From NCBI GenBank assembly GCA_947632155.1, contig CANROF010000021.1:1-40767 (forward strand): a DNA stretch of 40,767 bases. The letters run 5' to 3'. Shown here piece by piece: positions 1 to 8,043 of this stretch. The stretch comes from an uncultured Oscillospiraceae bacterium. GTDB lineage: Bacteria > Bacillota > Clostridia > Oscillospirales > Oscillospiraceae. The translations under genes were made by a program, and so were the position numbers. Below the pieces are notes generated by a model. It made no database searches and was not told the DNA's origin. It worked only from the letters and a program-made list of their open reading frames with translations. The stretch's first letter is position 1, and each line of letters opens with the position of its first letter.

Positions 1-44
1 GTGAGGGCCAGGAGGACGGCGAGGAGTTTTTTGAGTTTTGCCAT
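1..44 (-). CDS. Secreted protein, N-terminal fragment only
   Basis: The gene runs off the left edge; only about 14 codons are visible. The readable start is MAKLKKLLAVLLAL, a lysine-rich N-terminus followed by a hydrophobic stretch, which is the beginning of a Sec signal peptide. Two in-frame ATGs lie at 50 and 44. The AAAGGAG ribosome-binding site sits at the right distance only for the ATG at 44, so that start was chosen. The leader upstream holds a c-di-GMP-I riboswitch. In Clostridia this riboswitch class commonly controls surface proteins, adhesins and secreted enzymes (known biology), so the product is probably an envelope or matrix protein. The function cannot be read from this fragment. 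Confidence 0.6.
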   Translation of the reverse strand, partial: MAKLKKLLAVLLAL

Positions 45-74
45 TTTCATTCTCCTTTACATTTTATTTTATGA

Positions 75-170
75 GAACGAACGTGGCGGCCGGGCTGCCT
101 TGGCTTGCGCTTTAGGCCCCTTGGCTTTGCGTCCCGGGGTTTCCCCCGGTTTGCCGTTTCAGTTGCGTCT
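75..170 (-). promoter_or_regulatory. Cyclic-di-GMP-I (GEMM) riboswitch aptamer
   Basis: On the minus strand the conserved GEMM-I blocks appear in order: an ACGCA segment, GGCAAACC (155-148), a GC hairpin closed by a GAAA tetraloop, GGGACGCAAAGCC (135-123), then GGCCTAAA with a downstream AGGCAGCC segment that would form the tetraloop receptor side. These match the ligand-binding core and GNRA tetraloop-receptor contact known for this class. The aptamer ends roughly 30 bases before the ribosome-binding site of the secreted protein gene. No terminator stem with a T-run is visible in between, so control of translation initiation is more likely than attenuation (inference). Confidence 0.85.
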
Positions 171-212
171 TTGCCGCGCTCCGGCGGCGGGTCCTGGGGG
201 TACTACGGAACA

Positions 213-281
213 CTACGGCGGCCATTCCTCCTTCCGGAGGGCACGGATGGACGTGCCGGCGTCCCGTATTCGGTTTGACAT
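213..281 (-). CDS. Possible 22-residue leader ORF upstream of the c-di-GMP riboswitch
   Basis: The ATG at 281 is preceded by GGAGGTGAT (298-290), a nine-base perfect complement to the 3' end of 16S rRNA, with an eight-base spacer. The frame continues for 22 residues, beginning MSNRIRDAG and ending KEEWPP, before TAG. The peptide is arginine-rich, hydrophilic and has no signal sequence, and it is not recognised. It lies between the candidate promoter and the c-di-GMP aptamer of the same transcript. It could be a regulatory upstream ORF or a small protein, or the strong Shine-Dalgarno match could be coincidental. Confidence 0.35.
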   Translation of the reverse strand: MSNRIRDAGTSIRALRKEEWPP

Positions 282-327
282 GTCTACCCATCACCTCCGT
301 TTCCTCCGGCGGTCAACGAACGCTTAT

Positions 328-366
328 TCTTGTTTGCAAAGCAAACAAGAACGGGCATATGCCCGT
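328..366. repeat. Two adjacent palindromes in the leader
   Basis: A perfect 10-bp inverted repeat, TCTTGTTTGC (328-337) with GCAAACAAGA (341-350), separated by AAA, is followed at once by the perfect 16-bp palindrome ACGGGCATATGCCCGT (351-366). Both lie downstream of the candidate promoter and upstream of the leader ORF. They could be RNA hairpins in the leader or protein-binding sites. No clean T-run follows on either strand, so a terminator is not well supported. Confidence 0.6.
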
Positions 367-393
367 TGGCCGTTTTTGTAGGTTCGCTGATAG

Positions 394-424
394 ATTTTAC
401 CTGATACTATATTACCAAAATCAA
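394..424 (-). promoter_or_regulatory. Candidate promoter for the riboswitch transcript
   Basis: On the minus strand TTGATT (424-419) and TAAAAT (399-394) are separated by 19 bases. The long spacer makes a weak basal promoter, which is typical of promoters that need an activator bound just upstream. The direct repeats at 439-473 end 14 bases upstream of the -35 box. Confidence 0.4.
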
Positions 425-438
425 ATCGGTTTTTCAAG

Positions 439-473
439 TACCAGTTAGGAAAGAATCCCTACCAGTTAGGAAA
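439..473. promoter_or_regulatory. Two 14-bp direct repeats, candidate LytTR (AgrA-type) site
   Basis: TACCAGTTAGGAAA occurs perfectly at 439-452 and 460-473, a start-to-start distance of 21 bp, or two helical turns. LytTR response regulators such as AgrA bind two roughly 9-bp repeats with a 12-13-bp spacer and a CAGTTA-like core (known biology), which this layout matches. It sits immediately upstream of the weak minus-strand promoter. The assignment to LytTR is inference from core and spacing. Confidence 0.5.
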
Positions 474-490
474 TGTTTCCTGATTTTGGA

Positions 491-523
491 CGCCGCCGGA
501 GGGGTGGAAGCCCTCCGGCGGCG
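491..523 (-). terminator. 13-bp GC hairpin after the nucleoside operon
   Basis: CGCCGCCGGAGGG (491-503) pairs perfectly with CCCTCCGGCGGCG (511-523) around a 7-base loop, directly after the cdd stop codon. There is no T-run on the minus strand, so it may work as a 3'-end stabiliser or a poor intrinsic terminator. Confidence 0.55.
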
Positions 524-528
524 GGGAT

Positions 529-936
529 CTATTCGGAAGTCGTATTACTGAGGCTGGCGCCGTCGAAGCCGCTGGGCAGGAGCTCGCGGAGGGGGACGGT
601 GCGGACAGCGCCGGAGCGGTTCACCATGAGGACGTCCATGTCCGGCGAAAATTCCGTCATCACCTGCCGGCAGACGCCGCAGGGGGCGGTGAAGTCCTCC
701 GTCTCCGCGGCCACGGCGATGCGGCGGAAGCGCCGGTGGCCCTCGCTGACGGCCTTGAAGATGGCGGTGCGCTCCGCGCAGTTGGTGGGGGTGAAGGCGG
801 CGTTTTCAATGTTGCAGCCGGTGTAGACCGCGCCGTCGTCGCACTCCACCGCCGCCCCCACCCGAAAGTGTGAGTAGGGGGCGTAGGCCATTTTTATCAT
901 GTCCACGGCCTTTTGGCACAGCTCTTGCGTCGTCAT
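529..936 (-). CDS. cdd: Cytidine deaminase
   Basis: Converts cytidine and deoxycytidine to (deoxy)uridine with release of ammonia, in the cytoplasm. The 135-residue protein has the expected length for the small tetrameric class. It shows the zinc-site signature TNCAERTA, which supplies the catalytic glutamate and first cysteine, and the second motif APCGVCRQ with the other two cysteines; the substrate loop YTGCNIENAAF is also present. A GTG nine bases upstream is in frame, but the GAGGTG site fits the ATG at 936 best. It is the last gene of the nucleoside operon, 12 bases after deoB. It feeds uridine to the uridine phosphorylase encoded two genes upstream. Confidence 0.93.
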   Translation of the reverse strand: MTTQELCQKAVDMIKMAYAPYSHFRVGAAVECDDGAVYTGCNIENAAFTPTNCAERTAIFKAVSEGHRRFRRIAVAAETEDFTAPCGVCRQVMTEFSPDMDVLMVNRSGAVRTVPLRELLPSGFDGASLSNTTSE

Positions 937-948
937 GTCAGTCACACC

Positions 949-2136
949 TCATTTCAATAGGGACAGAAGCGACGTCCCGATGGCGCCCTCCGGCATGGAG
1001 AGGCCGAAATTGTCCAAAACCGTGGCCCCGATGACGGCGAAGGTGTCCTGCTCCGGAAGCTCCCCGCTGCCCTCCATGGAGGGCGACCATGCCAGGAACG
1101 GGACCTTCTCCCGGGTGTGGTCGGTGCCGGTGTGGGTGGGGTCGTTGCCGTGGTCGGCGGTGAGAATCAGAAGGTCCCGCTTTCCTATCTTCGGCAGGAG
1201 CTGCCCCAGCTTCCCGTCAAACCGCTCCAGCTCCGCGGCATACCCCACGGGGTCGCGCCGGTGGCCCCAGAGAGCGTCGAAGTCCACCAAATTCACATAG
1301 CAAAGCCCCCGGAAGTCCCGGTCCGCCAGGTCGATGGTCTGCTCCATGCCGTGGACGGAGCTTTTGGATTTCAGCGCCTCGGTGACGCCGTGGCCGTCAA
1401 AGATGTCGTTTATCTTCCCCACGGCGATGACGTCAAGCCCCGCGTCCTTCAGGGCGTCCATGGCCGTGGCGCCGGTGGGCGGCAGGGCGTAGTCGTGGCG
1501 GTTGGCGGTGCGCTTGAATTCGCCGCGCCTTCTCCCCACGTAGGGCCTGGCGATGACCCGGCCCACGCGCCATTCGTCCCGCAGCGTCAGCTCCCGGGCG
1601 ATCCGGCAGCAGCGGTAGAGCTCGTCGAGGCCGAAAGTCTCCTCGTTGCCGCAGATCTGCAAAACGGAGTCGGCGGAGGTGTAGACGATCATGTGGCCGG
1701 TGGCGATCTCCTCCTCGGCCAGCTCCTCCAGAATCTCCGTGCCGCTGGCAGACTTGTTGCCGATGCACTTGTGGCCGGTGCGTTTTTCCAGCTCCGCGAT
1801 GAGCTCCGGGGGGAAGCCCGTGTCGGTGAAGGTCTTGAAGGGCCGGGTGGTGAGGATGCCCATCATCTCCCAGTGGCCCGTGAGGGTGTCCTTGGCCGGG
1901 CTGCGCTCCCGGAGAACGGCCCTGTAGCCCATGGGGCGCTCCGCCGGGGGGACGGTGGCCAGGGGGCGGAGGCTGCCGATGCCAAGCCGCGCCAGGTTGG
2001 GTATTTTCAGTCCCGCCACGGTGGAGATGTGCCCCAGGGTATCGGTCCCGGCGTCCCCGTAATCGGCGGCGTCCGGCATGGCGCCCACGCCCACGGAGTC
2101 CAGCACCACCACAAAAATACGGTCAAATCTTCTCAT
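949..2136 (-). CDS. deoB: Phosphopentomutase
   Basis: Interconverts (deoxy)ribose-1-phosphate and (deoxy)ribose-5-phosphate, linking nucleoside phosphorolysis to the pentose phosphate pathway and to DeoC. At 395 residues it has the normal DeoB length. The alkaline-phosphatase-like metal motifs are visible: [14 protein letters not shown] at the N-terminus, KDTLTGHWE around the phosphorylated threonine, [14 protein letters not shown], and TADHGNDPT near the C-terminus. It is preceded by AAGGTGAGGG and lies nine bases after udp. Its place between the phosphorylases and cdd fits a dedicated salvage and catabolic operon. Confidence 0.95.
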   Translation of the reverse strand: MRRFDRIFVVVLDSVGVGAMPDAADYGDAGTDTLGHISTVAGLKIPNLARLGIGSLRPLATVPPAERPMGYRAVLRERSPAKDTLTGHWEMMGILTTRPFKTFTDTGFPPELIAELEKRTGHKCIGNKSASGTEILEELAEEEIATGHMIVYTSADSVLQICGNEETFGLDELYRCCRIARELTLRDEWRVGRVIARPYVGRRRGEFKRTANRHDYALPPTGATAMDALKDAGLDVIAVGKINDIFDGHGVTEALKSKSSVHGMEQTIDLADRDFRGLCYVNLVDFDALWGHRRDPVGYAAELERFDGKLGQLLPKIGKRDLLILTADHGNDPTHTGTDHTREKVPFLAWSPSMEGSGELPEQDTFAVIGATVLDNFGLSMPEGAIGTSLLSLLK

Positions 2137-2145
2137 GTCGCGCCC

Positions 2146-2913
2146 TCACCTTGAGCGGTCCAGCTCGATAAGGCGCCGGACGGCCTCCACGCCCACCTTG
2201 ACGGCGGCGGAGGTGTCGTGGCTCTCGGCCTGGTCCAGGCCCGCGGCCTCCCGCTCCTGGTTCCACACCACGTGGAAGCAGCTCCCGCAGCGGACCTTCA
2301 GCGCCGAGGCCACTACGAAGAGGGCCGCGGACTCCATCTCGCTGGCCTTGACGCCCAGGCGCTTCCACGCCTCCCACTTCTCCAGCAGCTCATAGCTCAC
2401 CGGCATCCGGGCCGGGGAGTGCTGGCCGTAAAAGCTGTCCTTGCACTGAACGACGCCCAGGTGTGTCCGGTAGCCCAGGGCGTGGGCGGCGTCCCGGAGG
2501 GCGGCGGCCACGTCAAAATCGGACACGGCGGGGAATTCGATGGGCGCGTACTCGCGGCTCGTGTGCTCAAAGCGGATGGCGCCGGTGGCGACGACGATGT
2601 CGCCGGACTGGACCTCCAGGTCGATGCCGCCGCAGGTGCCCACCCGCACGAAGGTGTCGGCGCCGATGGCGGTCAGCTCCTCCATGGCGATGGCCGCGGA
2701 GGGCCCGCCGATGCCGGTGGAGCACACGGAGACGCGCTCCCCCAGGAGCGTGCCGGTGTAGACGCGGTACTCCCGGTTCTGGACTACGAAATGGGGCTCG
2801 TCAAAGAGCTCCGCGATGGACTGGCACCTGCCGGGGTCGCCGGGCAGGAGCACATACCGGCCCACGTCGCCGGGCCTGCACTGGATATGGTACTGCAATT
2901 CGGACGGAATCAT
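2146..2913 (-). CDS. udp: Uridine phosphorylase-type nucleoside phosphorylase
   Basis: Phosphorolysis of uridine, and possibly other nucleosides, to base and pentose-1-phosphate. The 255-residue sequence has the NP-I fold markers: LLPGDPGR for phosphate binding near residue 23, VGTCGGID, and [13 protein letters not shown], the ribose-binding MES motif. The [14 protein letters not shown] segment and the [10 protein letters not shown] stretch favour the uridine phosphorylase branch over the purine enzyme encoded by deoD in the same operon. Substrate choice is inferred from family resemblance. GAGAGGTG precedes the start. The gap of about 80 bases to nupQ carries a GC hairpin, so expression may differ from the transporter genes. 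Confidence 0.85.
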   Translation of the reverse strand: MIPSELQYHIQCRPGDVGRYVLLPGDPGRCQSIAELFDEPHFVVQNREYRVYTGTLLGERVSVCSTGIGGPSAAIAMEELTAIGADTFVRVGTCGGIDLEVQSGDIVVATGAIRFEHTSREYAPIEFPAVSDFDVAAALRDAAHALGYRTHLGVVQCKDSFYGQHSPARMPVSYELLEKWEAWKRLGVKASEMESAALFVVASALKVRCGSCFHVVWNQEREAAGLDQAESHDTSAAVKVGVEAVRRLIELDRSR

Positions 2914-2961
2914 GGTTTTTCACCTCTCTGAAATATAAAATATCCTCTTTTTTGTAAGATT

Positions 2962-2988
2962 CCGGGCCGCCGGCTTTCGGCGGCCCGG
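2962..2988 (-). repeat. Intra-operon GC hairpin between nupQ and udp
   Basis: CCGGGCCGCCG (2962-2972) pairs perfectly with CGGCGGCCCGG (2978-2988) around a 5-base loop just after the nupQ stop. No T-run follows on the minus strand. It probably protects the 3' end of the upstream transporter mRNA or causes partial termination, separating transporter from enzyme expression. Confidence 0.55.
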
Positions 2989-2995
2989 AGGTCAT

Positions 2996-3940
2996 TTATC
3001 TCTGCGATTTGTCGTAGGGGATGCCCTCCGCCTTTGGGGCCCTGGACTTTTTGGAGGTGAAGGCCAGGACGATAAGGGAGATGATGTAGGGGAGCATGTT
3101 GTAGACCGTGGAATTGAGCTTCAGCGCGGCCATAAAGGGGATGCCGGTGTAGACGTTGCCCAGGGCCCGGAAGAAGCCGAAGAGCAGCGCCGCCAGGGCG
3201 ATCTTCACGGGGTGCCACGCGCCGAAGATCATGACGGCCAGGGCCAGGAAGCCGAAGCCCGCCACGCCGTTTTCAAATTTCCAGGCGTTGGTGCCGGCGG
3301 TTATGTAGACGATGCCGCCGAGCCCGCCCAGGAGCCCCGAGATCAGCACGCCGGCGTAGCGCATTTTTGCCACATTGATGCCCACGGAGTCCGCGGCCTG
3401 GGGGTGCTCGCCGCAGGCCATGAGCCGCAGGCCGAAGCGGGTCTTGTAAAGGCAGACGTAGCTGACCAGAAGGCATATGAGCCCCACCAGCATAAACCAG
3501 TTGAACTGGAAGGAACCTATGCGGACGGTGAAAAACTCCCGGGCGGCGGTGTAGGCGATCTCGGAGGACACGTCGGAGCCGCCGGAGGCGGCGGTGTTCA
3601 TGGCCTTCACCGCCACGGTGGCGCCGGCCACGGCCAGCATGTTGATGGCGGTGCCCGTGATGGTCTGGTCCGCCTTAAAGGTTATGGCGGCCACGGCCAA
3701 AAAGAGCGACGCCAGCATCCCGAAGAGCGCCGCGGCCAGGATGACGCAGAGGATCATCACCGGCGCGCCCACGGAGGTGGGTATGAATTTCATAGCCAGC
3801 GCCCCGCCCAGGGCGCCGATGAGCATGATGCCCTCAAGTCCGATGTTGATGACGCCGGAGTGCTCCGAGAAGCACCCGCCGAGAGCCACAAGCATCAGGA
3901 CGGAGGCGAATATCAGGGTGTACTGTAAAAGCAGGATCAT
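2996..3940 (-). CDS. nupQ: Nucleoside ABC transporter permease (BmpD/NupQ type)
   Basis: Second membrane subunit of the nucleoside importer, 314 residues from the ATG at 3940. That ATG overlaps the stop of the preceding permease in ATGA, which fixes the start; a longer upstream extension in the same frame is non-coding in character. The sequence has eight to ten hydrophobic segments and the family stretches FSEHSGVINIGLEGIML at the N-terminus and the EHPQAADSVGI coupling region, which contacts the ATPase. The BPD_transp_2 family includes B. subtilis NupQ/YufQ. It acts in the cytoplasmic membrane with NupP, NupO and the BMP lipoprotein. Confidence 0.9.
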   Translation of the reverse strand: MILLLQYTLIFASVLMLVALGGCFSEHSGVINIGLEGIMLIGALGGALAMKFIPTSVGAPVMILCVILAAALFGMLASLFLAVAAITFKADQTITGTAINMLAVAGATVAVKAMNTAASGGSDVSSEIAYTAAREFFTVRIGSFQFNWFMLVGLICLLVSYVCLYKTRFGLRLMACGEHPQAADSVGINVAKMRYAGVLISGLLGGLGGIVYITAGTNAWKFENGVAGFGFLALAVMIFGAWHPVKIALAALLFGFFRALGNVYTGIPFMAALKLNSTVYNMLPYIISLIVLAFTSKKSRAPKAEGIPYDKSQR

Positions 3941-5094
3941 TGACTCTCGCCCCCTTTCCCGGTGTCCGCGGGCTTGTCCGCGGCCCTCTTCTCGTCGCCC
4001 TTGCGTATACGGTTCTGGATAGCCAGCTTGAAGAAGCCCACAAAGGCGCACAGGAAGATGATGAGGGAGGAGATGAGCGAGGAGATCTGGGAGGAGTAGA
4101 ATCTCAGGTCCACGCCGCCGCCTCCGGAGGTGATGTGCTGGATGAAGAAGGCGGAGAGGATGGAGCCCAGGGGAGATAGGCCGCCCAGGAACGCCACGGC
4201 GATGCCGTTGAAGCCCATGTCGGGCACGGAGCTGATGGACGTCTCCCAGTCCACAAGGCCGGTGAGGAAGAAGAGCGACGCGCCCAGGCCCGCAAGTCCC
4301 CCGGCGATGGCCATGGTGAGGATGATGTTCCTGTTCTCCCTCATGCCGGCGTATTTGGCGGCGTTGGGGTTGTTGCCGGTGGCCCGGAGCTCATAGCCGA
4401 ATTTCGTCTTGTTGAGCACCACCCAGACAAGGACCGCGATGACGAGGGCCAGGGGGATAGCGATGCCGGCGCTCTTTTCGCCGAAGAGCTTGTCCAGCCC
4501 CAGGGTGGGCAGCAGGGCGTCGGGGTTCGCGTTGATGAGCTGGATCGTCTCGGGGCCCGTGGGCCGCTTGATGCCGCCCCGGGACAGGAGGTTATTGGTG
4601 AAGTAGAGGCTTATCCAGTTGAGCATGATGCCGGAGATGACTACGTTCACGTTGCACAGCGTCTTGAGCACCCCGGAGACGGCGCCCAAAAGCGCCCCGG
4701 CGGCGGCGCCCGCCAGAAGACAGACGATCCACGGCAGCTTCAGCGCGATGGCGCAGTAGAGCGTGGCGCAGGCGCCGATGACGTACTGGCCCGCCGCGCC
4801 GATGTTGAACATACCCACCTTGTAGGCGAAGAGCACGGAGAGCGCGCACATCAGAAGCGGCACCGTCCGGACAATGGTCTGGCCCAGGTACTTGCCCCGG
4901 AGGGAGGCGGGATAGCGGAAGAAGTTCTTGACAACGGCGGTGATGGAGCCCCATGCGGCGCTGGGCTCTATCACCAGGAGCACGATGAAGCCGATGAGAA
5001 GGCCCCCCAGGACGCACAGGAGCGAGGCCAGGAGCGTCTGGACGCCGTCGTTTTCAATGAGCCTGCGGCCGAGGGATCTCTTGTTCTCTTTCAT
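3937..5094 (-). CDS. nupP: Nucleoside ABC transporter permease (BmpC/NupP type)
   Basis: First membrane subunit of the nucleoside importer, 385 residues. The sequence starts [11 protein letters not shown] with a cytoplasmic tail followed by multiple transmembrane segments. The FNIGAAGQYVIGA motif and the ATGNNPNAAKYAGM coupling helix are typical of the BPD_transp_2 permeases used by sugar and nucleoside ABC systems. The extended N-terminal helix pair before the core matches the longer permease of NupPQ pairs. ATG overlaps the nupO stop (ATGA) and its own stop overlaps nupQ, so all three are translationally coupled. Specificity for nucleosides is inferred from the enzyme genes around it. Confidence 0.9.
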   Translation of the reverse strand: MKENKRSLGRRLIENDGVQTLLASLLCVLGGLLIGFIVLLVIEPSAAWGSITAVVKNFFRYPASLRGKYLGQTIVRTVPLLMCALSVLFAYKVGMFNIGAAGQYVIGACATLYCAIALKLPWIVCLLAGAAAGALLGAVSGVLKTLCNVNVVISGIMLNWISLYFTNNLLSRGGIKRPTGPETIQLINANPDALLPTLGLDKLFGEKSAGIAIPLALVIAVLVWVVLNKTKFGYELRATGNNPNAAKYAGMRENRNIILTMAIAGGLAGLGASLFFLTGLVDWETSISSVPDMGFNGIAVAFLGGLSPLGSILSAFFIQHITSGGGGVDLRFYSSQISSLISSLIIFLCAFVGFFKLAIQNRIRKGDEKRAADKPADTGKGGESQ

Positions 5095-6632
5095 CCGCGC
5101 ACCTCCATTCTCCTGGCGCCGGCCATGTAGAGGCCGAGCTCCTCCACCGTGGTCTTTTTCGGGTCGAATTCGCCCACGATCTCGCCCTCGTACATCACGA
5201 GGATGCGGTCGGAGACGTTCATGACCTCGTCCAGCTCCAGGCTCACCAGCAGCACCGCCTTGCCCGCGTCCCGCTGGGCCACGATCTGGCTGTGGATGTA
5301 CTCGATGGCGCCCACGTCCAGGCCCCGGGTGGGCTGGACGGCGATAAGGAGCCGCGGGTCCTTGTCGATCTCCCGGGCGATGATAGCCTTTTGCTGGTTG
5401 CCGCCGGACATGGAACGGGCCACGGTGACGGGGCCCTGTCCGGAGCGCACGTCGTACTGCCCGATGAGCCTCTCGGCGTAGGCGCGGATGTTTTTCCGGC
5501 GCAAAAAGCCCATTTTTGTAAATTCCGGCTCAAAATACCGCTGGAGCACGATGTTGTCCTCCAAGGTGTAGTCCAGCACCAGGCCGTGCTTGTGGCGGTC
5601 CTCCGGGATGTGGCTCATGCCGGCCGTGCTGCGTCGGCGGATGGGGGCCCTTGTGATGTCCTTCCCGCACAGCTTCAGGCTCCCGCCCACCAGCGGCTCA
5701 AGGCCGGAGATGCCGTAGACCAGCTCCGACTGGCCGTTGCCGTCGATGCCCGCGATGCAGACGATCTCGCCGGAGCGGACCTTGAAGGAGACGTTCTTCA
5801 CGGCGTTGTTCTTGTGGACCTTGGAGGCCACGGTCATATCGGATACCTCCAGCACCGTGTCGCCGGGCTTTGCCGGCTCCTTGTGGACCACGAACTCCAC
5901 GTCCCGGCCCACCATCATGCGGGAGAGCTCCGCCTTGTCGGTTTTCGCGATGTCCACCGTGCCGATGTACTTGCCCTTGCGCAAAATGGAGCAGCGGTCG
6001 GCGACGGACATGATCTCGTTGAGCTTGTGGGAGATAAAGAGGATGCTCTTGCCCTCGGCGGCCAGGTTCTTCATGATCTTCAGAAGCTCCTCAATCTCCT
6101 GGGGCGTCAAAACGGCAGTGGGCTCGTCGAAGATAAGGATCTCGTTGTCCCGGTAGAGCATCTTCAGGATCTCGGTGCGCTGCTGCATACCCACGGAGAT
6201 GTCCTCGATGACGGCGTCCGGGTCCACCTTGAGGCCGTAGCGCTCCGAGAGCTCCATGACCTTTTTCCGGGCCTCCTCTTTCCTTATGAAGCCCGCCTTG
6301 TCCGTGGGCTCCACGCCCAGGATGATGTTGTCCAGGACCGTGAAGCACTCAACAAGCTTGAAGTGCTGGTGTACCATGCCGATCCCTAAGTCGTTGGCGT
6401 CGTTGGGGTCGCGGATCTGTACCTCTTTCCCGTCCTTTTTGATGACGCCCTCCTCCGGCTTATATAGGCCGAACAGGACGCTCATAAGGGTGGACTTTCC
6501 GGCGCCGTTTTCGCCAAGGAGCGCGTGGATCTCGCCGCGCCGGAGCCTCAGCGTCACGTTGTCGTTGGCGATGATGCCCGGAAAGCGCTTTGTGATGTTC
6601 AGCATCTCAATGGCGTAGGGTGTATTGTCCAA
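5091..6632 (-). CDS. nupO: Nucleoside ABC transporter ATPase with two fused ATP-binding domains
   Basis: Drives nucleoside import. The 513 residues hold two nucleotide-binding domains, as in RbsA- and NupO-type ATPases. The first has a full Walker A, GENGAGKS (residues 40-47), signature ISVGMQQR, and Walker B with [13 protein letters not shown]. The second has a degenerate Walker A around GIDGNGQSE, signature MSGGNQQK, and [15 protein letters not shown], which lacks the usual DEP. This asymmetry, with a weak second site, is normal for the family. It is coupled by ATGA to nupP. A terminator hairpin separates it from the upstream lipoprotein gene, so the ATPase is likely expressed at a lower level than the binding protein. 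Confidence 0.93.
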   Translation of the reverse strand: MDNTPYAIEMLNITKRFPGIIANDNVTLRLRRGEIHALLGENGAGKSTLMSVLFGLYKPEEGVIKKDGKEVQIRDPNDANDLGIGMVHQHFKLVECFTVLDNIILGVEPTDKAGFIRKEEARKKVMELSERYGLKVDPDAVIEDISVGMQQRTEILKMLYRDNEILIFDEPTAVLTPQEIEELLKIMKNLAAEGKSILFISHKLNEIMSVADRCSILRKGKYIGTVDIAKTDKAELSRMMVGRDVEFVVHKEPAKPGDTVLEVSDMTVASKVHKNNAVKNVSFKVRSGEIVCIAGIDGNGQSELVYGISGLEPLVGGSLKLCGKDITRAPIRRRSTAGMSHIPEDRHKHGLVLDYTLEDNIVLQRYFEPEFTKMGFLRRKNIRAYAERLIGQYDVRSGQGPVTVARSMSGGNQQKAIIAREIDKDPRLLIAVQPTRGLDVGAIEYIHSQIVAQRDAGKAVLLVSLELDEVMNVSDRILVMYEGEIVGEFDPKKTTVEELGLYMAGARRMEVRG

Positions 6633-6674
6633 GTTCCGTTCCCTCCTTTATCTATTATTTTTGTCCGTGCTTTG

Positions 6675-6706
6675 AAAAAGCCGGGGACGAGCGGCGCTCG
6701 CCCCCG
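6675..6706 (-). terminator. Leaky terminator between bmp and nupO
   Basis: A near-perfect hairpin with arms CCGGGGACGAGCG and CGCTCGCCCCCG (6681-6706, plus-strand reading) is followed on the minus strand by CTTTTTC. Placed between the binding-protein gene and the ATPase gene, it would let most transcripts end after the lipoprotein, a common way to make excess binding protein. Confidence 0.7.
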
Positions 6707-6741
6707 TGCGGTCGGTCATTGCGTGTGAAAGATTTTCGCGA

Positions 6742-7971
6742 TCAGCCCTTGATGTTGCCCTGGAAGTTCACGTTGACGCTGGAGCAGCCCAGGTCCGCGG
6801 GGCTTGCGATGGTGGTGTCATTGCTCACGGTGATGGCGCCGGTATAGAGGCTCTTCACCAGGGCCTTGTAGTCGGCCTCGGAGAAGCCGTCGCCGTACTG
6901 GGTGGAGCCGGCGAGCTGGACATAGTTGGCGGTGGGGTCGTCGCCGGAGACGAGCCCCAGGGTGTCGATCTTGCCCACGTAGTTGGCCCAGTTGCCGTTG
7001 ACGACGACGTCCACCAGGGTGTTGATGGTGGTGGGACGGAGGCCCTTCATGGCGGAGGTCACCACCATGGACTTGTACCCGTCGATCGCCTCCTGGGTGG
7101 CGCCCTCACCGGCGGCGTAGGCGGCGATGACGGCCTGCTGGTCCACGTCAACGCCGATGACCTTGGCGCCGGAGACGTTCTTGGCGGAGTCCACGGCGGA
7201 GGTGTAGATGCCGCCGCCGCAGGCGAAGACGATCTGGGTGCCGCCCTGATACCAGGTGTCCATGACGGCGGTGATGTCCGCGTCGCCGGAGAACTGTCCG
7301 CCGTAGATGTAATTCATGTCAACCGTGATGCCCTTTTCCGCGGCCGCGGCGTTGGCGCCCTGGACGTAGCCGTAGCCGTAGCGCATGACGGCGGGGACGG
7401 CCATGCCGCCCAGGAATCCCAGCTTCGTGTAGCCCAGCTTCACGGCGGCGTAGCCGGCCATGTAGCCGCACAGCTCCTCCTGATAGATGGCGCAGTAGAC
7501 GTTGTCCATGTTCATGTAGTCGGTGAGCTTATAGTCGTCGGGGTTGTAGGTGTAAGTCTCCCCCTTGGCGGGGACGGCAGTCTCCAGGATGTCCCCGGCG
7601 GCCACGTCGAGCGCGATGAACTTCACGTTGGGATACTCCGCGGCGCACTCAAAGAGTGTCCCGCCGAAGGCGTAGCCGGGCATCACGATGACGTTGTAGC
7701 CGTCGGCGATGGCCAGCTCCACCTGGGCCACGCGGCCGGCGGTGTCATTGGAGGTGGGCTTGTAGTACCTGGTTTCAATGTTGTTGTCCTTGCCGAACTG
7801 CTGAACGGCCTCCCAGGTAGTCTGGTTGAAGGACTGGTCGGTGATGTCGCCGTAGTCGGTGATCATGGCCACCTTGTACCCGTCGCCGGAGCTGCCGGAG
7901 CCGCCTCCGCCGCAGGCCGCCAGTGCCAGCGCCATGACCAGCGCCAGAATGATAGCAGTGATCTTTTTCAT
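6742..7971 (-). CDS. BMP-family nucleoside-binding lipoprotein
   Basis: Extracellular substrate-binding subunit of the nucleoside importer, 409 residues. The start at MKKITAII follows AAGGAAGG at the correct distance. The signal peptide ends in the lipobox LAAC with Cys20 as the lipidated residue, followed by a glycine-serine linker. The mature part starts VAMITDYGDITDQSFNQ, the usual opening of the BMP/PnrA family (TmpC-like), which binds purine and other nucleosides. The rest keeps family features such as IVMPGYAFGG, VKFIALD and VIGVDVDQQ. It lies downstream of deoD and upstream of nupO. The exact ligand cannot be read from sequence. Confidence 0.92.
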   Translation of the reverse strand: MKKITAIILALVMALALAACGGGGSGSSGDGYKVAMITDYGDITDQSFNQTTWEAVQQFGKDNNIETRYYKPTSNDTAGRVAQVELAIADGYNVIVMPGYAFGGTLFECAAEYPNVKFIALDVAAGDILETAVPAKGETYTYNPDDYKLTDYMNMDNVYCAIYQEELCGYMAGYAAVKLGYTKLGFLGGMAVPAVMRYGYGYVQGANAAAAEKGITVDMNYIYGGQFSGDADITAVMDTWYQGGTQIVFACGGGIYTSAVDSAKNVSGAKVIGVDVDQQAVIAAYAAGEGATQEAIDGYKSMVVTSAMKGLRPTTINTLVDVVVNGNWANYVGKIDTLGLVSGDDPTANYVQLAGSTQYGDGFSEADYKALVKSLYTGAITVSNDTTIASPADLGCSSVNVNFQGNIKG

Positions 7972-8005
7972 GTGTGTACCTTCCTTTTTCATTTTATTAT
8001 GTTTT

Positions 8006-8023
8006 CGGTCAGGTCCCTGACCG
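8006..8023. repeat. 18-bp palindrome between deoD and bmp
   Basis: CGGTCAGG and CCTGACCG flank a 2-base centre in the deoD-bmp gap. It lies on the transcript 35-50 bases before the bmp start and has no T-run after it. It could be an mRNA-processing hairpin or an operator for an internal promoter; no good promoter was seen. Confidence 0.4.
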
Positions 8024-8043
8024 TGGACAGCGAATTTTGACGG

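Noticed and set aside
200-300. A second tandem c-di-GMP aptamer.
   Set aside because: CAAACC and GGGACGC words occur but the hairpin between them would be only three base pairs and the downstream receptor part is missing; kept only as an alternative for the leader ORF.
6706-8040. A 444-codon open frame on the plus strand opposite the BMP lipoprotein gene, and similar long antisense frames over nupO, oppD, oppA, valS and lacZ.
   Set aside because: They mirror the codon periodicity of strongly supported minus-strand genes in GC-rich DNA, are rich in Gly, Val, His and Asp, and match no family.
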